A stretch of 64,000 nt of DNA, from positions 372,001-436,000 of the forward strand of contig QPMI01000439.1 of NCBI GenBank assembly GCA_004431415.1. Direction: 5' to 3'. The translations under genes were made by a program, and so were the position numbers. Source of the DNA: Cyanophora paradoxa. Taxonomy: Eukaryota; Glaucocystophyceae; Cyanophorales; Cyanophoraceae. Below are positions 53,597 through 64,000 of this stretch, piece after piece. A model generated the notes under the pieces. The model saw only the letters and a program-made list of their open reading frames with translations, was not told where the DNA came from and searched no databases. How positions within the stretch are numbered: position 1 is the stretch's first letter; the number at the start of each line of letters is the position of its first letter.

Positions 53597-54599
53597 TCGT
53601 CTGATCGCGAAAATTTTAATCATGATCAGATCTAGATCGACGAGCATATCGTGGCCAGCTGCCGCAGCGCCGCACCGCCGTTGTCGCTTTCTCTGTTTCA
53701 CTGCTTTAGATCTCAATCAGTGATAACTGTATAACTCGGCGGCTTTGCCTCAAGATACTGTATCTATAGACGTCTACAGATGGGCCATCGAAATCTGCAT
53801 CGCATTTTCCGGTTTGCAGTTGCCTTGAGTTCGAGATCTAAATCGCGTCTTGCAATTGTCTTGTCCATTATCCCACGTGAATACGGCACAATCAAGATCA
53901 GCTCTAGAATGCTGTACATGTAATAGCTATCTTCGATCTTCTTCAATTGTCTTTCGGCGAGTGATTCTTTGCCGGATCAGACGAGTCAGTGCCTCTGTGA
54001 CTTCGATGCATGGATGCACGCAAGCACACCCGCCCGCCCGCCGCGCGCCCCGCCGCAGGAGGCCGCGCCGTACCGCCGCCGGGGCAGGTGCATGGATGCA
54101 CTCGAGCACTCGACAGATGTGCCGCCGCCGCACGTGCACTCCGCCGCTTGAGCTCCGCCCCGCCTCGCCTATCTTCCGCCTCCGCCCTCGTTCCGAAGAT
54201 ATCTGTCTACGTATACGAATATCTAGATCTGATCTGATCTGATCTGATCTTATCTGAGAATCGCTCTACAAATTAAAGTTTGGTTGAGAAATCAATCAAA
54301 TTGCTGCAACTGGATATAAGAAATGCCCCAGAAATTTCACCTACAAAAACTGAAATCGCTCCGCTGCAATCATCAGACCTCTGAGACGAATCTACATCTC
54401 TGCATATATATAATCGAACAACAGGTGAAACGGATATCGATTGTCTTTCTCGACCCGGATCATAATATTTAATCAGCTCTACAGACCGTCTTTTAATTTA
54501 AGACTCCTCGAGTAAAAAAACAAGCTCGACTCGGCATCATGCATATGGTAAGAGACGCAGCCAGGCAGAGAAAAGCAGTTCCTAGCCTAGTACACTACA
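53597..54599. other. Intergenic between convergent genes
   Basis: About 1 kb between the BTB stop and the stop of the cyclase-like gene. Mostly AT-rich with AGATCT words and a (GATCT)n run at 54226-54254. A Cys/Pro/Arg-rich patch at 54010-54170 has open frames on both strands without homology. Confidence 0.5.
54226..54254. repeat. (GATCT)n pentanucleotide run
   Basis: Five to six units of GATCT (the last with one substitution) in the convergent intergenic region. Simple-sequence expansion of the AGATCT word common in this DNA. Confidence 0.85.
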
Positions 54600-57500
54600 C
54601 TACACTGCAGCTGCAACATGCGGGGCCGAGGCGGAACGGGTTTCCTCCTTAAGCTTCGGGGGACCGGCCGGCCGCGGCCCGAGGGCGGGGCCCAAGGCCC
54701 GCAACGCGAAGGCGGAGCGGGCCTCGAGCGGCTGGAGACCCGCCGACCGCGCCAGCGCCTCGGCCCGCGCGAGGCTCTTCTGTATACGCCCCGCGGCGTC
54801 CACGCCGTCCACGGCCCGCGCCCGCGCCCGCGCCCGGCCCTCGTAGAAGGCCGAGAACGCGGCGACGGTCGGGTAGCGCTCGCCGCCGGCACGGAGGGCG
54901 GAGAGCACTTCCCCTAGGGCCCCCGCGAGGGAGCGCGACCAGGACCGCTCTGTCTCTGCCTCGCCCGGCGAAACCCTCCGCCGCGCGCCCGAGTTGCGCT
55001 CCGCAAAGTCCGCGAGGAGGGGCCCACCGTAGGCAAGGGCAGGGGGGCCGGCCGACGCGGCCTGCGCGCGGGCACGGGCGGTGCTCGCCGCGAGGCGGTA
55101 GCCGAAGCCCATGTCAAGCAGGTCCAATAGGGCGTCGGCAAGCTGGCAGAGGGGTACGAGGCAGAAGGGGAGGGGGGGCAGGCCCGCCAGCGCCGCCGGC
55201 CGCCTGGAGCGCTGCTCCCGGAGCACCTGTACCCCCGCCAGCGCCTCGGCCTCGGCCTCGGCGGGGCGTCCCTCGGCGACACGGACGGCGGCGGCGCAGG
55301 CCGCGCCGGCGAGGCGGGACGTCGTGACGCTCTCGTCGGGGAACTTCTCGCGCGCCTCCTCGAGTGCTCGGGTGATTCTGCACGGTGGAACATCAAATCA
55401 AATTAATGGGCTGCGCGGTCGAGATCAAGAGCGAGAAGAGTGGGGCGGGGGTCGCACCCCAGCCCGACGGACACACTGGAAGAGGACTGCAGCCTCGAGG
55501 AAGCGCCTCCTAGGAGGCCCCAGAACCTGCGCGCGAGCAGCTCAGCACTCGAGCTCCATGCGCGAAAATGGACGGGAAAAGGACGGCGGACAGGTGGAAA
55601 TGGTTCGAATTTCTCGCGCGCCTCGCGTGCCGCACCTGTCGGCGAGTCCAACGTTAACCGTTGAATATCAATGCGAGGAACCGCACATATATATGCTAGA
55701 GAAACAGAAGGGAATGGCAGAAGCGCACGAGGCTGTCGAAGGTCTTCTCGGCGTCGGAAGCCTGCCCCCGGAGCAGGTGGGCGATACCTTTGATGAAGAG
55801 CGCCTCGCCGACGGCGCTGGAGCTCTGGGTCGATCGGAGCTGCTCGAAACGGTAAAGGTAAATTTGGCACAAGCTGAAGTTTAATTGCGAGGCAAAGTCG
55901 ACAGGTCGGGAGCCAGCAGAGCGTCAATCAGCGCTAACCACGGAGATCACAGACGTCGCCATCTTGTCGAACGAGGCGAACGTGCCGTGCAGCAAGGCAT
56001 TCGACAGCTGCGCGTTCGAATTGGACCCGTTCAACTGCCACGCAGCACAGCGTACTCTCATTAATATGCACCTGATGGAGGAGGAAACCGGCGGATGCGC
56101 GTCGAGACGCGCTGCAGTTGTCGGAGGCCGCGTCGCGCAGGCGCTCGGCGAGACGTTGGCGCCCAGGCAGCAACTGCACACGCGCCCGGCCCCCGCCCCG
56201 CCCGTGTCGGTGCCCCTGCCCCGGCCCGCGCAACGAAGGCGAAGGCTTGAAAGGCAAAGGCGCACTGCAACGACTCCAGAGGCGGTCGCAGCGGCGTCCT
56301 CGAAGCGCGAGGGCTTGCAACTGGTATCCCCCTGTGGCATGCCCGCCTCCAGCCTGACCCGTTTCATCGCTGAATTCGAACGCAAACCTCTCGGAGTCAG
56401 CGCGCGGGCGCGTCGTTGCAATTGCGAACCAGAAGCTTAAGCTTAAGCTCGAGAATCATTGAATGAAAGACAAGTCACCGAAATACGCCGCTGCGGCGAC
56501 GTCCCCGCTATGAAGCAGGACGGGGACGTAGGCGGCGAGGGCGTCGCTGCGTGACGGTCCCGGTCCGGTTACGATCAGTCGATGCTCGAGAGAAATCAAA
56601 CTTGAATTCGAATTTCAAATGGAAAGATTTAATTTGAGGTGGGCGACTCGCCTCAGTACGCGCAGGCGCTGGTCCGCCGGCGGGGCCCGCTGCCTGTCCA
56701 ACGCCGCCTGCAGAGAAGCCTCGTTCGCCCACGTATACGTGTTCTTATAATTAGAAGTCTCGCCGCCGGTTTGGTTGTCCAATCCATGGACGCCGCGTCT
56801 GGAAAAATTTAGCGGGTCACGGTCACACGCCGTGACGAAATCATGTACAGTTCCAGCAGCTTAAGCTTGAGCGTTCACGGTTCAAAAAGATGAAGGGACC
56901 TTGTGTGAATGGCGGGCATCGCCAGCGATGCGAGTGCGCGGAACAGGAAGGCGTAGCCGCTCTGCTTCGTCGCGGTGGGCTCTTTGAGGAAATTGAAGCA
57001 GGCCTCGGTGGCCTGCGCCCAAAAATCGGTTTAATTTCGTCGTTGTTGAAGTCGACGAAATACATAAAAGATAGCGATAATCCCTAAATGAAGTCCAAAA
57101 CTACCTATTCTATTCGTAATCATCGCTTTTAACGCCGCTTTATTTGCTTGTATACGATACGTGGACGTAGATCTAGAGCAGCCGCGATGCACGAGGAAGG
57201 AAGCACCACGCACCCTCAGTGCTTCCGACAAGTGGCCCATCGAGTACGCGGCACGGGCGCGGAGTTGCCAGAGGCGTGCGGCCGCGAGGGACTGCTCGCT
57301 CGAGCCCCCGTCCCCGTCCCCCTTCCCCTTCCCCCGCCTCGGTTTTCCATGGCCAGCGATCTGCTCCCACGTACGCGTGCACGGCGCTTTTAAGCCCATT
57401 GGCAGCTGCAGCATCCGCGCGACGTCGACAGCGCACCGGCTGATGGAAGACAGGGCGCGGTCCGCGTGCTCGAGTGCCTCCCCATATCGCCCGTCCTCCA

Positions 57501-60500
57501 GAGCAACCTCGGCTGATGCATATGTCGGGTTGGCCATGATCATGAACGGCGCCGGCAGGACGCGAGGCGTTTATATATTACGTGGGCCTGCAGGGTATAC
57601 AACTACTATGATAGATAGAACTTCCGTTTATATATTATGTGGGCCTGCAGGCTATAGCTATAGATAGATTTGGATGTCCGACGGTTGGGTTGGCCGCCAG
57701 GACCGTCGGACGCGTGAGGTTTAATTTATCATATATAAGCCTGCAAGACTTCCGCAATGCGGCATGCGCATGCGCACCGGCGATTTCGAAGAAGGGTACG
57801 GCCAGCTCCTTGGCGCCGGCCGCCACATAGAGCCTCGCGACCTGTTCGCGATTGCGATCGATTGCGAGTTTAATTTGGCCGCGGCGCGGGCCGAGCTCGA
57901 GGTCTAGATCTAGATCTAGACGCCGACTGACGGGTCTAGATATAGATCTGTCTGCGCGCACCGCCTCCGCGGCCGACGGGCTGCGGGAGCCGGCCGTCCT
58001 GACGAGGTACTTTGCGGAGCGCCAGGAGAGGAACGCGATGTCGTCCTTGGAGAGCGTCGACCGCAGGACGTCGGCTGGGATCATGAGCCGCGGTCGGTTG
58101 CGATTACTAATTAGCGCGGCCGAGATGATTCGAGTTCGTAGGGGACGCCGACCTTGCAGCTCCTCGCAGAAAACGAATCCGAACAGCCCGCTGCGGTGCT
58201 GAACCTGCCGCAGGTGGCCGTAGCGTTCCAATACCTGATTGCAGCGTTAACAGTGGGCGGCAGTCGATAAATATTAATCTATATGAGCTCCGGCAGCAGC
58301 TGCAAGGCACCACAAGGGACGCCGCAACCATCGACGGATCGACCGCGCCATCGATCGCGTACTGCGAATTGGGAGTGAGCTTCAGCGCCGTTTGCAAAGC
58401 AAAGACGCAGCTCACCATCGCCTGGGCCATCTCGAAGCGGGCCCGAGCGCGGAGCACATCTTGAGCACGAGGGCGGGGAGCGGCGGCACGCGGTCGAGGC
58501 CTAAGACGCCGAGCGAGGTGGCCGCGTCGCTCTTCAGGATCATGGCGATCGCTTGCGCGGCCCTCTGCGCCTCCGGATCCTCGCTGGCATGGGCGATCGA
58601 CATCGCGAGCGTTAGCATTACATTACGCCCCGGAAATCGTTGTCGGGAGGGGCCGGCCGGGCCGCGGCGGCCGCGGCCCACGCGAGCATGCGCACTCGGC
58701 GAGGTCCGAACTGGCCGCGGGGGCGCCGGCGCCGGCGCCGGCGCCGCCGGCTCGCCGCGAGGCGGCCGAGATCGCCACCTGCGACTCGAGGATGGAGAGG
58801 CTCGCCAGGACGCGCCCGCCGTCCACCTGCGCATTCGCGAGCTGAGCCGCGCTTCTCGCACAGCGCGCTTCGAGATGTACGGAGCACCTTCACGAGACCG
58901 GTGCGGACGAGGTGCGATGCCATCTGCTTCAGCACAGCAGGCGATCCGCCCGACTTGTCCAGCAGTTGGACGGCCAGGGCTTCGCTAAGGTGCTCTGACT
59001 TTACCTGCGCGCCGTCAGCGACGGCAAACGCTGACCATGATCGCTCCGACGGGAGAACCTTCAGTGCATGTGCGAGGAATCCCCGGGCCTCTTCTGCAGA
59101 TGTCCGATTGCCAAGAGTATCAGATGCAAAGCTTCGCGATCGTAATTGGTTCTGAATAGATTCGAGCCGCACGAACCGACGCTGGCGATCGGGTTGAGCT
59201 TAATGAACAGAGTGTGGACGCTTGAGCGGAGCGACGAGTACTCCGCACAGACCTGATTGTAGCGCTCGGATCCGGGCGCAACGGAACGAGAGTGGCTGTG
59301 CAATGAACCGTGTGCGGCGGGACCGGCCTCGAGGTGACGAGCATGTAGGTGGTGCTGGTGTTTGATTTCACGGAATGGTCGGTTGCGAAAAATGACTTCG
59401 AACGAATTAAATCCCTGCAAAAACTCACTGGCAGAGACCGATAAAACTTACTGCGGAACCCAAAAAAAGCCCCATCGATATCATATCGTTAGAATCTATA
59501 TCTCAGCTTCTGCGAATTTAACAAGAAAGACGCACTCAGCTTGGTCGACATCGCATCCAGCGCGTATCTTTTCGCGATCGGGCGGGTGAGCAGAGCGCGT
59601 GGGGCACGCATATAACTGACTTTGCACGTACAAGTCGTCGATCAGTAGAATACACTGGAGCTTCCGCATCAGCGCCTGCAAGAGTGAAGCGAGGAAGCGG
59701 AATTGGCGCGAGGCGGGCGAGTCCTCCTCCATCGGGACGTCGACGAACGCCTGCGCAGCGCGCGATCGCGAGAGCGGCGTGAGGGACAGGGTATCATTGA
59801 ATTCTAGCTCGACGTCGGTGCATTCCGCACACCTCCAGAGGCCGCCCCCGCGAGTTGCTACCCGCAGACGTGGGCGAAGTCGCGATCGACTTAGACCCGC
59901 CCCTCTGCTTCACCTGCTTGTCTTCAGAGAGAAACTCTTCGAGGATCTGACGCGACGCGGCCGATCAGCGCTAGCTATCCCGGTCCATCGTTCGTTTGAG
60001 GCGAGCGCCGGCGCCGCTCTGTGGTGCGCACGAGTACGTTTTCCTGGGTCGCCAAAGGAGCGCTCGCCGCCTCTAGAAACGCGCTGAGCTCGCTGCGGAA
60101 GCACTCGTTTTCCTCGACTTGTTTGTCGGCGTCGACGGCGGCATTCGAAGTCTCCCCAGCTTTGAAAGAGGACACGGATGTCGAAGCAGATTCGTTCAGG
60201 CCGAGCTTGTAAATCAGAACGGAGCCGGCAAACGTAGCCGCTGGCGGCTGGATGTCGGCGCTCTGCGGGTGCGGCGGCGGGGCGGCGGGAACGGGGGGAG
60301 GCGTGACGGAGCGGGAGTCGGGGCGCGACTCGAAGTAGTCGAAGTTGGCCGCGGGGACGGGGCTCGCAGATGCGGAGGAGCGGATGCTGCCCGGTGCCCT
60401 AGGCCTGAGCTGCTGGCGGAACTGGCGGTTGGAACGGTGCACGCGCGCCCATTCGAGTTCGCCCACATCAACGTCTGCAGCGGCCTCGCGCTGCTCACGA

Positions 60501-63500
60501 TCCTCGTCCACGTCGACGTCGCCATCGCCGCGGAGCCGGCTGCCGATGGTCGAGATCTGCTCGAGCACGCCCACCTCCGGCGCGGCACCGCCGGCGCTGT
60601 CCACGACGCCGACGTCGCGGAGACCGAGGACCGCGTCTGTCTTGGGCCTAGGCTTCCCGCTCCCGCCGCCGCGCTCCTCCCTGTTGAGCGAGAAGAGGCA
60701 GCCCACAAGCTGCGAGAAGACGAGAAATTAAATTCCGGTTGTGTACTTCGAGTGAGCTCGGAGATCGATATCGAGGCGGCCGGAATCGCACTTCTCGTAC
60801 GGCTCGGAAGGCGTACATCTGCCGGAAGGGTTGTTTAGAGAACTACAGGGATCCAGAGCGAATTCTAGGCCAGCTCGCCTCTTGGGGAGCAGGGCGCATC
60901 AGCAGGACGGGGACGCCAGCTAAGGACGCCAGCCGTTCCGCCTCTGACACCATACAAGATTTGCCTGCGGAGCAAATAAGCTCCCTCGAGATCCGGCGTC
61001 AAATATGCAATTAAAATGCACTCGAACTCACCAATGCCCGCCTTGCCTTCAACAAAAAGCGTGCGGCCGGCGCCGCCCGTTCGGGCGCTGACGATTAGGT
61101 CGACAACCCGCTCCATTTCGGTTCGTCGTCCGTACACATTGCTTTCTGCCGACTCAAGCTGCGCATATAGTTGGGGAATATTGTCACGCATGCGATTCTT
61201 GAGCGCGTGCATATTATAAATTAGAAAATTAAAGCACCTGCTTGAGAAGCGTTTCCTGCAGATCCTGATCGTAATTACAGACGGCAGATGAGTCGGCCGC
61301 GCCGGCGCCGGCATTTGCCAAGTTTGGGGTCGCGCTGCGAATGCCGGCCCTAGCCGCAGCTGCAGCTGCAGCCTCCGCGGCCGCAGATAGGGCGGAAAGC
61401 GAGCCGGTTCCGGACCCCCCGCTCAGCCGGACGGAGACGCGGGGCGTGCTCCGGACCCGACTGGAGTCCCGAGACAGCGCCAAGGTCCTTCGCAGGTCCA
61501 GACATCCCATGGCCAACGGCTGATTGGCGATGGCCGCTGCAGCCATCGCGACTTCTTCAACGGCGCGGACCCTAACTGCAAATCGAGCGGCCTCGGAATC
61601 GTTCGACTCCTGCAGCACGCGTACGCGTACGCCGTCAATCAGTATTAGATATATGACGCTGGCAATCGGTGCGCTCTTTGCTGGACTCGCGCTCGAGCGC
61701 ACCGCCGACATGGGCGCGATCGAAATATCCGAGTCGCTTTCGGGAATGGCGCAGCGGGTCTCGAGCTCGTCGTCGATGCAGATGCCCCCGGCCGCACTCC
61801 TCATGAGACTGGCCGCCCGCTCGCACGCTTCGCCCACGCAGGCGAACTCGGCCCGGGAACCTTCCGCCACGAATCCGCAAACGGCTCTGCGCTGTTTCAG
61901 CGACGCAGTACTAATACTAGTGTCTGAGGCGGAAATATAAATTTGAAAGAGGGCGCACCTCGAGAACGAAATGCCGATGGACGCACGGCCCTGCAGAAAG
62001 CCGACGAATTTGAACCAATCCAATTTATTTTTATATTTCAATGGCAGGAAGCTGCAGTACAAAAAGCAGGCGGACCATGCCCTGGGAGATAGACCGTTTC
62101 TGGAACCGGACGGCCGCCTGAAACGCACTCCAAGCGTCCTGGCACGTTGCGGGCTCGCCGCAAGCGCCCCACTGCGACAAAGAAATGAACGAAAGAAAAG
62201 AGTTTTTCACATTATATATCGCACCGTCGCCAGGATGACGAGCCCCTCTTCGCTCGCGAGCGCCCCGCGGACGACGCCCCGTCCCTCGTCGATGAGGGCC
62301 GTCGCCAGGTCCACGGCGTCGTGCAGGCGGCGGCGCGAACTCTGCGCGCAGTGCCGCTGGATCGATCCGGGATCCTTTGAAAGTACACAGCGCATGCAAA
62401 TGCTAGCGAAACGAATTTCGAACCTCCCGGAAGGCGTCATCGGTCGACTCCAGGCCGTTTTCCGAGAAGCAGGTGATGTGCAGGCAAGCGCATACCACCT
62501 TTCGCAGCCCGCAAGTAGGCCTACGGACGCGTACGTCGACGTGCAAATGTTGAGGAATTTAAATTTACACAACAAACGCATTCAGCTGGAGGGACGCACC
62601 ACTCTCCGCTCTCCTCCATCGCGCGAAGGTCGCGCGGCAGCGCTTGGATGATGGAACGTCGCTCGAGTTCGTTTTCGGCCTCGGAAGCCGAAGCCGATCG
62701 CGATCGCGAGGAGGCACCGGCGCCAAACTTCGAGTCCTTTTGATCGTCGCCTACACTCAGCGGCAGGACGCGCGAGCCGTGCCTGAACGAGGCCCGGACC
62801 GCCTTGAGCGCGTCGATTACGAGGCTCCTCCGTCGCGTCGACACGCCGGCCGAGGCATTCGAATTCGACAGCGACCAGCGCGGCGTGCTGGACGGGCCGT
62901 GGCCAGGCTCGGCGCCGGCGCCGGCGCCGGCCGCGAGCTGCGGCATCTTGAAGAGGGCGTAGCCGTCGTGGTAGCGGACCCCGCCACTCCCTCCCATAGC
63001 GACGAGGCCATTGTCGGCGATTCGGGCCACCTGCCATGGCCACGAGTAATGAGAAATGTATGAGGGGCGAGTGATCATGATGATGGCGAGCTCGAGGGCG
63101 CCGGGACTCGGACCTCGGGTGCGAGGCAGAGGCAGCGCTGGCTGTGGTTCTGGACGAGGGCCGCGCACCGAGCCAACCGGGGCACGAAGCCGCCGATCAC
63201 AGCCACGCGGTTCGGCCCCAACGGAAGCGGGATGAGCTCCCCGGCCGCAATGGAGATTCTGCACGCAAGAAAGACAAATCAGACGTCCTTCCCAGTGAAT
63301 TATAATGAATACATTCCTATTAATATCTCGTGCAACCGAGTCGAACCGACGCACTTGAACTCCAACTGCACGTGTGCTTCTCCTGGAATCTCTAGATCGT
63401 GTTCAGGGCCGCTTGTTGGCGTGCCCACGCTTTCGGACAGAAGTGCGACCGCGAATCGCGTCGCGGTCCGGCAGGCCTCGTCCCGAGGGTCCGCCTGCGC

Positions 63501-64000
63501 CTGCACCCTCGCGTCGTCTGTGCTCGGGTAGAAACAGACCCACACAGCGTCGCCTGCTTGCGATGTGAAACAGGCTCTCAGCTGCAGATAATACAATATT
63601 GATGGAATAAAAAAAGCTGAGCTTGCCAAGGATTGATTGGACGTCGCCACCGAAAGATCTCGCGCATCGCACTATGGCTCCGGCACCAATTCGGACGCTG
63701 CGTACGCCAAAGCCGGCCTGTGCGTTGCCTCCCCCGAAAACCGTGCCTGCGCCTCCAGAGCAGATTCTGACGAGAACGACGGCGCCAACGCCCGGGGGGG
63801 CCGATCGGGATCGCGACGCTGCCTGGCCATGCATATGGACCGACGCCGTGTGCAATCGCGATCGGCTGCCGGCGCCGCCAGCGCCGCCAGCGCGAAACAG
63901 GCGCTCGAAATGGGAGCAAAGGCCCCATCCCGGCTGGTTGGACCAGCAGAGACGATTCTGCAGCTGGCCCCGGGCCAGCGGACGCGACAGCGTCGCAATC
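54600..64000 (-). CDS. Soluble-adenylyl-cyclase-like protein (ADCY10 type), 5'-partial, cyclase sites apparently degenerate
   Basis: Layout C1-C2-NTPase-TPR as in ADCY10. First exons: 64000-63627, 63553-63355, 63258-63114, 63030-62600, 62520-62424, 62374-62225, 62171-62076, 61990-61959, 61886-61238, 61197-61032, 60964-60879, 60818-60801, then from 60719; all phases agree. C1: AVVLVRICSGG, RSFGGDVQSILGDAVWV, KISIAAGELIPLPLG, NRVAVIGGFVPRLARC. C2: LRKVVCACLHITCF, ATWGACGEPATC, RASIGISFSRAVCGFV, RAEFACVGEACERAASLM. NTPase: VYGRRTEMERVVDL, Walker A EGKAGIGKS (split by an intron), Walker B LQCILLIDD (about 59660-59632). Later: LGLDRVPPLPALVLKMCSAL (58500-58440), LYVAAGAKELAVPFFEIAGA (57837-57778), LWQLRARAAYSMGHLSEAL, and a C-terminal TPR region ending 54600. 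Compared from memory with the human enzyme, metal Asp 1 is Arg, the C1 Lys is Ser, and the C2 Asn/Arg pair is Glu/Ser. The gene continues beyond the window. Confidence 0.85.

Noticed and set aside
59399-59440. 14-base intron between the Walker B exon and the next exon of the cyclase-like gene
   Set aside because: Impossibly short; a longer intron from about 59535 to 59415 keeps phase and gives a sensible join.
61617-61690. Possible extra 63-base GC-AG intron inside the cyclase-like exon 61886-61238
   Set aside because: The segment is a multiple of three without a stop, and the donor context is poor, so exon and intron readings cannot be told apart; left as exon.

Overview
This is nuclear DNA from a GC-rich, gene-dense eukaryote, not a prokaryote. 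Nearly every recognisable gene is split by short introns of roughly 45-110 bases. I placed the joins by hand so that phase is kept and known protein families line up across them. A large minority of introns begin with GC instead of GT. Two predicted proteins, a Gfo/Idh/MocA dehydrogenase and a DUF3598-like protein, begin with Met-Ala-Phe and a basic, Ser/Ala-rich leader without a hydrophobic signal peptide. That would fit plastid transit peptides of an alga with a primary (red- or glaucophyte-type) plastid. This is an inference from two leaders only, and haptophyte or stramenopile algae are not excluded.

Layout 1-26.3 kb, compact housekeeping genes, often in divergent pairs: archease (-), DUF676 serine esterase (+), PHO80/P-type cyclin (-), an adaptor/TSET-type small chain (-), elongin C (+), plastid-type oxidoreductase (-), a large helical protein of unknown role (-), F-box/ZZ-finger protein (+), DUF3598-like protein (-), VOC/glyoxalase-fold protein (+), RNA polymerase I subunit RPA43-like (-) and a 23-exon organellar-type asparaginyl-tRNA synthetase (+).

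Layout 26.3-41 kb: AT-richer, repeat-rich DNA holding a segmental duplication of about 4 kb. Each copy carries an intact five-exon gene of unknown family (444 and 462 aa, + strand) and, on the other strand, a 58-residue single-span membrane peptide. The rest is simple, palindrome-rich sequence, a three-copy tandem repeat of about 145 bases, and a stretch with strong strand asymmetry.

Layout 41-64 kb: an F-box/leucine-rich-repeat gene (-), a long helical-repeat gene of unknown function (-), a BTB/POZ gene (+) and, running off the right edge, a large soluble-adenylyl-cyclase-type gene (-). The last has the full C1-C2-NTPase-TPR layout. Its P-loop is intact, but the residues that bind metal and nucleotide in both cyclase halves appear to be replaced.

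At least three genes (elongin C, F-box/ZZ, F-box/LRR), and possibly the BTB gene, belong to cullin-type ubiquitin ligase families. Neighbouring genes otherwise show no operon-like logic.
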